Positions 9,500 to 18,346 of a stretch of DNA of 64,000 nt are shown here, in pieces. Made by a program: the position numbers and the translations under genes. Source of the stretch: Candidatus Fokinia cryptica (GTDB lineage: Bacteria > Pseudomonadota > Alphaproteobacteria > Rickettsiales > Midichloriaceae). The stretch covers positions 83,823-147,822 of the forward strand of contig NZ_CP110343.1 in the NCBI RefSeq assembly GCF_034359305.1, written 5' to 3'. The notes below the pieces were generated by a model, which was not told the DNA's origin, ran no database searches, and worked only from the letters and a program-made list of their open reading frames with translations. Positions within the stretch are counted from its first letter, which is position 1; each line of letters starts with the position of its first letter.

Positions 9500-10636
9500 G
9501 TGTCTCTCGCTTCAGCATGTAATGACATCATTCCTTTTGACGTCTTTATGATCCTTTCCAATAGAGATTACTATCAAAATGCCGTAATTGGCAAAGTAGG
9601 AGATTTTATCACAGCACCCGAAGTTAGCGATGTGTTTAACATGATACTCGGGAAGGCGATACTCTCTCATGCTTTAAAGAAAAAGAGCAAGCTTCTTATA
9701 ATAGAACTTGGTGGCGGTACAGGTAAGATGATGCGTGATATATTGCGCTTATTTCAGGCTTATACAGATAATAATATCACTACAACGGTATCAGCAGTAT
9801 TTATGCTAGAACAGAGTGCAAGTATGAGAGAAAATCAAGAAAAGAATATCGATAAAGATATACTCTCTTCTTGCCCTATAGAATGGTTTTCAGATCTCGA
9901 CACTCTAGTACAAAAAGCTCAGCTTGTAGCTGAAGAAACAAATTCTACAGTGGTTGTTATTTCTAATGAGTTTTTTGACACCCTTCCGATGAAACAATTT
10001 CATCTCAGTGATAAAATTTCTGAATTACATGCGCGTTGCTTGGAAGAAAATAATATAGAACTGATATATAGAGAGCCATCCGAATGTAGCACCCACCTTA
10101 TCGAGGAATATGTAAGGAAAAATGCTAAACTCCTCAATCAAATCATAGCAGAAAACAAATACGCTATCGTTGAACTTTCTCCAGTGAGAGAAATGTACTT
10201 AAATAAACTACTAGATATAATAATACCTTATAATGGTATGTTTCTGACTATTGATTACGGACACTTTGGATATAAACATACGGATTCGATTAAGTTCATA
10301 AAAAATCACAAACTACTCAATAACGTTAGAAAACTAGGAGAAACTGATATATCATCAGCTGTCGATTTTTATGCTCTGGCTAAAGTAGCGATACGACGTA
10401 ACTGTATAGCGACATTTTGTTCGCAATCTGACTTCCTCAAAAAACATGGTATTTTTGATATAGCTAAAGATTTCTTCCACAAATTCCTAGACTCTGATAT
10501 ACATGCAAAATATTTTGAACAAATGTGGTTGGATACTGCTAAACTTACATCTAAACTCGATATGGGAGGTGCTTTTAAAGTGCTCAACATAACTAATTCT
10601 CCAGTACAAAAAACGGGCTTTAAACGATGCATCTAA
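9500..10636 (+). CDS. SAM-dependent methyltransferase, MidA/NDUFAF7 family
   Basis: 378 residues from a GTG start. The family (COG1565, DUF185) is related to mitochondrial NDUFAF7, which methylates an arginine of a complex I subunit during assembly; the bacterial target is not settled. Seen: IIPFDVFMILSNRDYY (family: I-F-x-AL-PxxGYY), GDFITAPEVS, LIIELGGGTGKMMRDILR (SAM-binding motif I), NEFFDTLPMKQFH, TIDYGHFGY and the terminal VLNITN. These motifs in order make the family call firm. A complex I subunit gene (nuoH) occurs 48 kb away; that is not evidence of a link. Confidence 0.88.
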   Translation: MSLASACNDIIPFDVFMILSNRDYYQNAVIGKVGDFITAPEVSDVFNMILGKAILSHALKKKSKLLIIELGGGTGKMMRDILRLFQAYTDNNITTTVSAVFMLEQSASMRENQEKNIDKDILSSCPIEWFSDLDTLVQKAQLVAEETNSTVVVISNEFFDTLPMKQFHLSDKISELHARCLEENNIELIYREPSECSTHLIEEYVRKNAKLLNQIIAENKYAIVELSPVREMYLNKLLDIIIPYNGMFLTIDYGHFGYKHTDSIKFIKNHKLLNNVRKLGETDISSAVDFYALAKVAIRRNCIATFCSQSDFLKKHGIFDIAKDFFHKFLDSDIHAKYFEQMWLDTAKLTSKLDMGGAFKVLNITNSPVQKTGFKRCI

Positions 10637-10672
10637 AGCAAATTTCTTTAAATTTTATATTTCTATACTGTA

Positions 10673-10900
10673 ATGAAAATATTAAAACAAATAATCCAAA
10701 AATTAGAAAAATTAGAAGAAGAAAAGCATGAGCTGACCGAACTGATAAAAGAAACATATGCTCAATCTAGATCTATAGGATTAGAACCTAAAATCGTAAA
10801 GAAAGTGGTAGCATTAAGAAAAAAAGGATTAGACGTAGCATCTCAAGAAAATGAAATGATAGAAAAATATATGCAAGCCTTAGAAAGTGATGATGTTTAG
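10673..10900 (+). CDS. GapR-like nucleoid protein (DUF2312)
   Basis: 75 residues. The family binds AT-rich, overtwisted DNA and in Caulobacter (GapR) helps topoisomerases ahead of replication and transcription. Seen: an N-terminal coiled-coil helix QKLEKLEEEKHELTELIKE, then YAQSRSIGLEPKIVKKVVAL and RKKG with a short C-terminal helix ending in EKYMQALE, matching the family's IERLEEEK / AKANGFDxKxLRxxIRLRK layout. Highly charged, with no membrane segment. It lies 36 bp after the methyltransferase gene and may share its transcript. Confidence 0.85.
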   Translation: MKILKQIIQKLEKLEEEKHELTELIKETYAQSRSIGLEPKIVKKVVALRKKGLDVASQENEMIEKYMQALESDDV

Positions 10901-10996
10901 GCAGTTTCTTAATAAGAGTAGTATTTGTTATGGTGGTTCGTTGATATATGATATATATTACTGATTATCGTATTCATATAGTGACTGACGTAACAC

Positions 10997-11266
10997 ATGT
11001 GCAATTCACGCAGCATCAGTATGGGACATACTCTCGCATCTTTTGTGCAGAAATATAAGGAAAAATGCTCCTTTATAGTGTGCGAATTTAGAGGCGATGA
11101 ACATATCAGGAATACATTGCAAAATTTTGGTATTATGCCATATAAAGAAGTTTCTGCAATACGTAAGTACAGTGATAGTATAGTACTTTTCATAGCGGAA
11201 CTTAATGTTACAGTTGCAATCGGACTACCCGTAGCTGAAGTATTATTTGTTAGACCAAAAGCATAG
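10997..11266 (+). CDS. feoA: FeoA-domain ferrous iron transport protein
   Basis: 89 residues. FeoA is a small SH3-like cytosolic protein that supports FeoB-dependent Fe2+ uptake. Recognition rests on the barrel-like strand pattern (FIVCEFRGDEHIRNTLQNFGIMP with G-D and L-x-x-F-G-I-x-P, then NVTVAIGLPVAEVLFV) and on its position 8 bp before feoB. Conservation is weak, so alone the match would be moderate; the pairing with feoB raises it. An alternative start at the internal ATG (11021) would remove the first eight residues. Confidence 0.75.
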   Translation: MCNSRSISMGHTLASFVQKYKEKCSFIVCEFRGDEHIRNTLQNFGIMPYKEVSAIRKYSDSIVLFIAELNVTVAIGLPVAEVLFVRPKA

Positions 11267-11274
11267 ACACATCT

Positions 11275-13419
11275 ATGGAATTCTGCTGTAACGTTGCTCT
11301 TTTAGGGCATCCTAATTCAGGAAAGACTACTTTAATGAATAGACTGAGCGGTACTAAATGCAGAACTGGAAATTGGTTCGGTGTAACTCTCATGAAGAAT
11401 GAGAAAAAATGCGAAGAAATAAAGTTTATAGATCTGCCGGGAACAGATTATTTTCCAAGAGGTACTTCTTATGAAACTGGACACGTAGAATACGAAATTG
11501 TTCATGACTTACTGAAATCAGATGATGTAGATCTCTATATAAGCGTCGTGGACGCTACTAATATTAAGCATGATCTCATGTTCACCATGGAGCTCATGAT
11601 GAGAAAAGCTAATGTACTCATAGTAATTACAAAAGCTGACATAGCGAAACGGCATGGTATTACGATTAAACATGATACCCTTGCTACGTTATTAGGATGC
11701 GATGCTTTTGTAGTAAGTGCAACCTCTAATAGTTCAATTACAGAATTAAAAAAATATCTATGTAAATGTGCCACTATTATTTGTACGGCAAAGAAGAATA
11801 ATCATCAGGTTATGCCATATTTTAATAATGTTTGGAATGTACTTCTCCCATCAATAATAAAGCATCAGTTTCAAGATAACGAAGATAAAGCTAAAAGCAT
11901 AATAAATGAGTTAAAGCATGCTAAAACGACTGCTAAAAAAGAAGTATCAGGCCTTATAAGCGTATTTTCGCTTTTTGAATTACTACAAAATTCTACAACT
12001 TATAATTATGTAGATTACAGTATTGTTCGCTATATAAAACAATTTACTGAAAACATATTTTCGTGCTACACATCGTTCATTAATGAAATATATGATAAAA
12101 CAGTAATTGTTGAAAAATCTCGAACATTGATAAATTACATCGATGAACTATCATTTAAATTAATATTTACACTTCCGATTTTCGCACTTTTAATAAGTGG
12201 AATACTTTTTTTATCAGCACTATCTAGTTCCTTCATTTCACCTATATTGCTTGATTTGGTAAATGCACTCTTTACATATCCTGCAACATTAGCTATCTCG
12301 GGAGTTCTACCAGATGCACTATTAATACTAGTATATCGTAGCCTCTCTTTAGGATTAAATATTATCATCTCTTTCATACCTCCAGTCTGTACATTATATG
12401 CATGCTTATTCACCTTGGAAGAAACAGGCTATATGAGCAGATTATCACTCTTGATGAATAGAACTTTATCAAGAATAGGCTTACCAGGAAATGCAATTAT
12501 TCCACTCATCCTCAGCTTTGGCTGTAATGTACCATCAATACATACTACGCTTAGTATCAGCAACAAAAAAAGCAGAATCATAGCAATTATGATGATACCA
12601 TTCATGAGCTGTAATGGCAGATTTATAGTTTTCACCACTATAGGATTATACTTTTTTCGCTCATATACTTTTTTAAAGATTTTTGAATTATATGCTCTCG
12701 GAATTTTTGTAGGTATCCTTACAGCAATAATACTATGCAAGATACTAAAACCACAACCTGATACAATAATATTGCGATTATCACAATACACACTCCCATC
12801 TTTTGCTATAGTTAGTCAGAAAACGTGGGATTTCTCTAAGTCATTTATACTAAGTATTACCAAGAGTATATTTATATCTCTCATAATATTTTATACATTT
12901 TCTTCTTTTTCGCTTAAAGAATATAAAATTGTTACAAGCAACTATTTATCTGATTCTATTCTTGCGGAAATGGGAAGAAAAATATCATTCATTACTCAAC
13001 ACATAGGGGTTCATCCTGATGATTGGCAAATAAACGTAGCACTTATAGCTGGAATCATTTCAAAAGAAGTGATTATCACCACCGCACGTACACTGTACAC
13101 TCTAGAAGATAATGCAAATGAACAAGAATTATTGTTATTGCAAAATAAACAAAAATGGATGCTCCAAAAATATGAGCAAATTTTCAATAGATACTTTGAA
13201 AACAATACTGAAATATCAATTCACGAAGAGGTATTAAAAACGAATTTTGATAATAGTCAAAATGTATTCGCATTTATGGTATTTGTATTACTATACTTTC
13301 CATGCATTTCCGTTTTTGCAATGATAAAATCTCAAATAGGCTTGAAATGGGCAATATTATCATTTTTATGGTCTACTTCTATAGGATATATCTTAGCATG
13401 GATATTCACTTTAATATAA
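11275..13419 (+). CDS. feoB: Ferrous iron transporter FeoB
   Basis: 714 residues: an N-terminal G domain and a polytopic membrane domain. FeoB carries Fe2+ across the inner membrane using nucleotide hydrolysis. Seen: GHPNSGKTTL (G1, residues 11-20), the G2 segment GNWFGVT, DLPGT (G3), and ITKAD at the G4 place where the family usually has NxxD. The membrane part has the paired Gate-type regions with conserved Cys: LILSFGCNVPSIHTT and MIPFMSCNGRF. The length is a little below the roughly 770 of E. coli FeoB. The stop lies 2 bp from the stop of the opposite gene. Confidence 0.92.
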   Translation: MEFCCNVALLGHPNSGKTTLMNRLSGTKCRTGNWFGVTLMKNEKKCEEIKFIDLPGTDYFPRGTSYETGHVEYEIVHDLLKSDDVDLYISVVDATNIKHDLMFTMELMMRKANVLIVITKADIAKRHGITIKHDTLATLLGCDAFVVSATSNSSITELKKYLCKCATIICTAKKNNHQVMPYFNNVWNVLLPSIIKHQFQDNEDKAKSIINELKHAKTTAKKEVSGLISVFSLFELLQNSTTYNYVDYSIVRYIKQFTENIFSCYTSFINEIYDKTVIVEKSRTLINYIDELSFKLIFTLPIFALLISGILFLSALSSSFISPILLDLVNALFTYPATLAISGVLPDALLILVYRSLSLGLNIIISFIPPVCTLYACLFTLEETGYMSRLSLLMNRTLSRIGLPGNAIIPLILSFGCNVPSIHTTLSISNKKSRIIAIMMIPFMSCNGRFIVFTTIGLYFFRSYTFLKIFELYALGIFVGILTAIILCKILKPQPDTIILRLSQYTLPSFAIVSQKTWDFSKSFILSITKSIFISLIIFYTFSSFSLKEYKIVTSNYLSDSILAEMGRKISFITQHIGVHPDDWQINVALIAGIISKEVIITTARTLYTLEDNANEQELLLLQNKQKWMLQKYEQIFNRYFENNTEISIHEEVLKTNFDNSQNVFAFMVFVLLYFPCISVFAMIKSQIGLKWAILSFLWSTSIGYILAWIFTLI

Positions 13420-13421
13420 TT

Positions 13422-14516
13422 TCACTTCATTTTCATTCCATCTTCTGTCAGGAAAACAAACGTATCATTCTTCTTCACTTCCATAATCGTAGTAAACGTA
13501 TTTAATCCCTTCTCTCTCTTAAGCTCAATTTCAGCAACTCCTTCTTCTTCAGAGGTGATACTAGTATCACAAAATGAAAGTGGATACATAACATTCCTGA
13601 TATCTTGCAATTTTGCATTTTTAACATCTTCTATCTTTAGAACGATAATATATTCATCACGTAAAAATGGTCTTGCAATACCTATCACAGGATTAGCAAT
13701 TATATTTTGTGCATACTCCTGAAATAGCATCTTTACCTCAACATCTTGAACTTTATTAGCTATAACACGCGGAAACTGAATATCAGCTTCAGACTGAACT
13801 GTAGCGTTTTCAATATATTTTGCCACCTCATCAATAGAATTTGATTTCTTATATTGCTGGGCAATTTCAGTAAGTAAGGAATTTGTCAATAGATCCTTTC
13901 TTATCATCAGTTGATGAAAACTTATGAGACTATTTTCGCTCAAACGAAAAGTCTTAGATACTTTTACCCCAAACATTTCATTGATAGCTAAAACAGAACT
14001 AATCTCTCCCATACGCATTATGGCATAGTTTGATATTCCAAATCTCATGTAACATTCTTTTTCTCTTTCTGAGATCTTTTGAAAAGATTCAGACATTTTG
14101 AATAATTTCTCCCCACTTATCTGTAAATTAACAACCTTCTTAAACTCTGAAAATGGTAAATTTTTCTCGGTTAGCAATTCATGTATACTGATATTCTTGT
14201 ATTGTCTATGCTCCTCTTCTATCTTTTTTAGCACAAGATTTAGCTCTTGCTCTGAAAGTTGAAGACCTAATCTTTGAAGAGCTATGTTTGCAAGATGAGC
14301 ATTTATTATCGCATTCAGCAACTTAGCGTCTCTTTTGATTGCTTTCTGGAGTAAAATCTCATTAGCTTTTGCAAAATAATCCAAATCTATGTTAGAAATA
14401 GCACTCTCTCCGACTACTGCATATATCTCGTAACTCTGCACAACTCCATATACTTCTGCTTGCTCAGTAAAACAGAATAGTAAAAAAGAAAAAATAATAT
14501 TGCGAAATTGCTTCAT
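13422..14516 (-). CDS. SurA-like periplasmic chaperone
   Basis: 364 residues with a probable signal peptide (MKQFRNIIFSFLLFCF). The N-terminal domain is SurA/PpiD-like: IYAVVGESAISNIDLDYFAK (family: IVAVVNDxVITxxDL), then NAIINAHLANIALQRLGLQLSEQEL and a helical E-K-N-L-x-F repeat. SurA-type proteins escort outer-membrane porins to the BAM complex. I do not see the parvulin peptidyl-prolyl isomerase motifs, so it may be a chaperone only. An AAGGAG lies 13 bp before the start, too far for a standard Shine-Dalgarno sequence. Trigger-factor-like or PrsA-like relatives are alternatives. Confidence 0.65.
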   Translation of the reverse strand: MKQFRNIIFSFLLFCFTEQAEVYGVVQSYEIYAVVGESAISNIDLDYFAKANEILLQKAIKRDAKLLNAIINAHLANIALQRLGLQLSEQELNLVLKKIEEEHRQYKNISIHELLTEKNLPFSEFKKVVNLQISGEKLFKMSESFQKISEREKECYMRFGISNYAIMRMGEISSVLAINEMFGVKVSKTFRLSENSLISFHQLMIRKDLLTNSLLTEIAQQYKKSNSIDEVAKYIENATVQSEADIQFPRVIANKVQDVEVKMLFQEYAQNIIANPVIGIARPFLRDEYIIVLKIEDVKNAKLQDIRNVMYPLSFCDTSITSEEEGVAEIELKREKGLNTFTTIMEVKKNDTFVFLTEDGMKMK

Positions 14517-14623
14517 TTACTGCTAAACACTCCTTATCAATACACAATATATCAATCAATACTATATCTTCAAGAATTAATCGCTCATGATCGCATACGG
14601 ATGCAAATTATTTCAGAGAAGCA

Positions 14624-16636
14624 ATGCTATACATAGACGTAATATTACCTATCGCAATAGATACCTATCTCACGTATAGCGTACAGAATTTAGAAAATGA
14701 TATCTTAGGTAGATTTGTTATAGTTCCTTTTAGAAATACTACTACTATCGGCTTAGTAGTATCGACTCATAATACAAAACATCAATTTGAAGTACGTGAG
14801 ATAATTAAAATTATATACGAATTACCTCATATCGATTTAAATACAATGCAATTTCTAAAAGCTACGGCACACTATAATATGTCTCCGATAGGAATTTTCT
14901 ATAAAATGATTCTTGGAGGAATGCATACGAAACCTCATAGAATAGGAAAATTTAAAGTAAGCAAAGATGAAATTCTAGATAATGAAGCATTGCAAGACAT
15001 TTCTCTTTCTTCTCATCAAATGAGAATAGCTTCATCGATAGTAGCAAATCTACAACAATACGGTGTTCATGTATTGCACGGTGTAACTGGCTCAGGGAAA
15101 ACAGAAACATATCTCTATATTGCCAAAAAAGTTATAGAAAGTGGCAAGCAGGTTTTAGTGCTACTACCAGAAATACTATTAAGCACCCAACTTTCAGTAA
15201 GATTTAAAAAGTATTTTAGAGAAATAGGGATATGGCATTCCGGAGTAAAGCAATCGGATAAAAGTTCCACATGGCATAGAATACAACGCTCATATGATGA
15301 TGCGTCGATGATAAAATTTGTAGCAGGAGCTCGAAGTGCCTTATATTTACCAATGCATAATATAGGACTCATCATAGTAGACGAAGAACACGATACTTCA
15401 TTTAAGCAAGAAGAAAATCCTCTTTATCAAGCAAGAGATATGGCAATTATAAGAGCTAAATATCATAACATACCGATAATACTATCATCTGCTACACCAT
15501 CAATACAAACGATATATAACGCAAAAAAAGGCAGATACTACTATCACAAACTGGAGCAAAGATACAGTTTATCAGGAATACCCAATGTGGAAATTTTAGA
15601 CATCAGGCAAAATACTCTCCGATCTACATGCAATAGCAAGCAAAATACACTACCGATCATCCACCCTTACTCATTGCAAGCAATACAATACACTCTCCAA
15701 AAAGGAGAGCAAGTGATGCTTTTTATCAACAAAAGAGGATACGCTAACGTCCTAATGTGTAGTTCCTGTGGAGCAAGAATAGGATGTGAAAAATGTAATG
15801 TACCACTAACATATCATAAAACTAAAAATATAGTTTTATGTCACTACTGTGGCTACAACCACCAATTAGAATATTCTTGTCCAGCATGCAATAGCATAAA
15901 CAGTATTAGATTATATGGTCTTGGTATAGAAAAGGTAAAAGAGGAATTAGATAAATTACTTCCAAACTATGAAAGTACCGTATTAAGTAGCGACTTTGTC
16001 ATCAATAAAAGTAATAATATCTTATCAGAAATAGAAAACGGAAAGATAAAAGTAATCATAGGTACTCAAATACTCTCTAAAGGATTTCACTTTCCTAATT
16101 TACAACTTATCATAGTTATAGACTCTTCCAGTACTCCACTTATCAGCGATATAAGAGCACTTGAGAAAACGTATCAGAATCTTTATCAGCTAATAGGACG
16201 AGCTGGAAGAGAGAAGGATAATGCAAGAATTATTTTACAAACTCATGAACCAACTCACTGGTTTGTACAATCTATCATCAATATGAACTACGATAATTTC
16301 GTAAAGCAGGAGATGCAAAACCGAAAAAATGCATTAATGCCACCTTTCGCTAAGTTATGCTCTATGAGCATACAACACCAAGATCAAAAAACTGCACTAC
16401 AATCCATCAGAGCTATAGAAGATATTATGAGAAGTGAAAATAAAAAACATAATGTTGTTGTGATGGGAACTTCAGAATGTCCCATCTTTAGATTGAACGG
16501 TACCTTCCGGTATCGCATTATATTGCAATCACAACATAATATGGCGATACAAAATTTCTTAAATAATGTTTTTCACAAGCATCCTAATATTAGAAAAAAA
16601 ATGAAAATCGACATAGATCCATACTCTTTTATATAA
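14624..16636 (+). CDS. priA: Primosomal protein N' (replication restart helicase)
   Basis: 670 residues. PriA recognises stalled forks and D-loops and reloads DnaB. Seen: an N-terminal 3'-DNA-binding domain (short here), GVTGSGKTETY (Walker A, near residue 155), LLPEILLSTQ, GARSALYLP, VDEEHDTSFKQEE (DEEH box), LFINKRGYANVLMCSSCGARIGC and further CxxC pairs that bind zinc (CEKCNVPL, CHYCGY, CPAC), then GTQILSKGFHFPN and QLIGRAGR (motifs V and VI). All helicase motifs are present. Confidence 0.95.
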   Translation: MLYIDVILPIAIDTYLTYSVQNLENDILGRFVIVPFRNTTTIGLVVSTHNTKHQFEVREIIKIIYELPHIDLNTMQFLKATAHYNMSPIGIFYKMILGGMHTKPHRIGKFKVSKDEILDNEALQDISLSSHQMRIASSIVANLQQYGVHVLHGVTGSGKTETYLYIAKKVIESGKQVLVLLPEILLSTQLSVRFKKYFREIGIWHSGVKQSDKSSTWHRIQRSYDDASMIKFVAGARSALYLPMHNIGLIIVDEEHDTSFKQEENPLYQARDMAIIRAKYHNIPIILSSATPSIQTIYNAKKGRYYYHKLEQRYSLSGIPNVEILDIRQNTLRSTCNSKQNTLPIIHPYSLQAIQYTLQKGEQVMLFINKRGYANVLMCSSCGARIGCEKCNVPLTYHKTKNIVLCHYCGYNHQLEYSCPACNSINSIRLYGLGIEKVKEELDKLLPNYESTVLSSDFVINKSNNILSEIENGKIKVIIGTQILSKGFHFPNLQLIIVIDSSSTPLISDIRALEKTYQNLYQLIGRAGREKDNARIILQTHEPTHWFVQSIINMNYDNFVKQEMQNRKNALMPPFAKLCSMSIQHQDQKTALQSIRAIEDIMRSENKKHNVVVMGTSECPIFRLNGTFRYRIILQSQHNMAIQNFLNNVFHKHPNIRKKMKIDIDPYSFI

Positions 16637-16708
16637 ATTTATATAGATAATGCATTAAAAATGAAAAAACGTTATAATTCCCAATAATTGATTATTTATG
16701 AATTTATT

Positions 16709-17089
16709 ATGTATAAATACGATATAGAAAATGTTTTCGCTAAGATTTTACGAAAAGAAATTAGTTGTCAAAAAGTATATGAAGATGACTATTGTTTATC
16801 ATTTCATGATATCGCTCCTCTAGCTCCTGTACACGTTTTATGCATACCAAAACTACAAGTAGTAAATTTTGATGCTTTTATAAATGTAGCCACTCCTCAA
16901 TTTTTTCATTACTTTTTTAATGGGCTATCCAATACAATTAAGATTTTAGAGTTACAAAGTGGCTATAGATTAATTAGTAATTCAGGAGCAAATGCTATGC
17001 AGACAGTGGAACATTTCCATATTCATATCCTTGGTGGAGAATTTTTAGGAGGATTACTACCCGAAACGTATAAAGAACATACAAATTAA
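16709..17089 (+). CDS. HIT-family nucleotide-binding protein
   Basis: The ATG at 16709 gives MYKYDIENVFAKILRKEI, the usual HINT N-terminus; an in-frame TTG seven codons upstream is a weaker alternative. HIT proteins hydrolyse nucleotidyl conjugates such as adenosine phosphoramidates. Seen: F-x-D-I-x-P-x-APVHVLCIPK, then LISNSGANAMQTVEHFHIHILGG, containing the catalytic HxHxH. About 126 residues, close to HINT length. The gap to the polyprenyl synthase gene is 9 bp, suggesting cotranscription. Confidence 0.88.
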   Translation: MYKYDIENVFAKILRKEISCQKVYEDDYCLSFHDIAPLAPVHVLCIPKLQVVNFDAFINVATPQFFHYFFNGLSNTIKILELQSGYRLISNSGANAMQTVEHFHIHILGGEFLGGLLPETYKEHTN

Positions 17090-17098
17090 TTTATAGGT

Positions 17099-18094
17099 AT
17101 GATATTTCAAAACGATATCACACGCATAGAGGATATAATCTATTCATGCTTTGAATCTCAATCTAACAACAAAAAACACCAACTTATACCTAAGATTGCA
17201 AGACATATATTGAGCGCTGGAGGTAAGAGAATAAGACCATATTTCTCACTACTGGTAATGAGTTACGGTATGGAAAATATCTATTTCTGTGACGCTAGTT
17301 TATCCATAGGAGCAGCCATAGAATTACTACACACCGCAACTCTACTGCATGACGATGTAATAGATCATAGTGCTTATAGGAGAAATATTAAAACTGCAAA
17401 TAAAATATGGGGTAATAATGCGAGTATTTTAGTAGGAAATAACCTTTTCAGTAAAGCTTTTGAGCTTATAGCTAAAACGAAGTCATACGAAATAATGGAG
17501 ATTCTAGCAAATGCTTCATCACATATTACTCAAGCTGAAATTAGCCAACTTACTACAATAGGAAGATATGATATTAGCAAAGAAGAATATATCAACATTA
17601 TATACGGCAAAACTGGTGTATTATTTGAGGCAACTGCTAAAATAGCCGCTATATGGAAAAAGTACTATAATATCCAGAAGTGGGCTAAATTAGGACGTAA
17701 TATAGGTATATTATTTCAAATTAAAGACGATGTACTAGATTATAGCAGCAACAATACTGGAAAAAAACGCTTTCAAGATATCTTCGAAAGAAAAACTACA
17801 TTACCTCTTATGATATTACTAGAAAACGCAAATAATGAAGAAATTGATATAATTAAAGAAATATTTAGTAGCAAAAGAGGTATCATAGCAGAAAGTAAGT
17901 TAACTATTCTCGGAAATTGCATGAACAAATACAGAGTTGCAGAAAAAGTACTGGAATATAGCAAATCTTATCTAGAAGAAAGTTTTATAATATTGGAGGA
18001 ATTAAAAGAAAACACAAACTCTGATAATGCATTATTAGCAGTACGAGAATGCATGAATCTCTTACGTCATTTATCAAATTTTCAGTCTGTATAA
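17099..18094 (+). CDS. ispB: Long-chain polyprenyl diphosphate synthase
   Basis: 331 residues. It condenses isopentenyl diphosphate onto an allylic primer to make the long tail of ubiquinone. Seen: AGGKRIRPYFSLLV, LLHTATLLHDDVIDHSAYRR (first Asp-rich motif, DDxxD), AEISQLTTIGRYDISKEEY, IYGKTGVLFEATAKI and FQIKDDVLDYSSN (second DDxxD), then GKKRFQDIFERKTTLPLMIL. Octaprenyl or decaprenyl product length cannot be read from sequence. It fits with ispG and ubiB elsewhere in the window as parts of quinone supply. Confidence 0.9.
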   Translation: MIFQNDITRIEDIIYSCFESQSNNKKHQLIPKIARHILSAGGKRIRPYFSLLVMSYGMENIYFCDASLSIGAAIELLHTATLLHDDVIDHSAYRRNIKTANKIWGNNASILVGNNLFSKAFELIAKTKSYEIMEILANASSHITQAEISQLTTIGRYDISKEEYINIIYGKTGVLFEATAKIAAIWKKYYNIQKWAKLGRNIGILFQIKDDVLDYSSNNTGKKRFQDIFERKTTLPLMILLENANNEEIDIIKEIFSSKRGIIAESKLTILGNCMNKYRVAEKVLEYSKSYLEESFIILEELKENTNSDNALLAVRECMNLLRHLSNFQSV

Positions 18095-18346
18095 AAAATA
18101 TTATAGCAAAATAAAGAAGCTTAAAAATGATAATAAAATATTGTAATAGTAATCTCTCCGAAGTACTTCTCTAGTTTATAATACGATTAATGCTGAGGCC
18201 TTACGGTATTGATAAACGCACTGCTATTTAGAAATTTTAAAATATTCTCCAAAATTGACAAAATATCTACCACTGTTAATTAAATGATTTATAGTTGTTG
18301 TGATCAAAGTGTTTAGCTTTTAAAGTTTGTACAATATTTTGTTGAT

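Noticed and set aside
18095-18346. Possible replication origin upstream of dnaA
   Set aside because: No cluster of DnaA boxes or AT-rich 13-mers with clear repeats; origins in Rickettsiales are often not next to dnaA.
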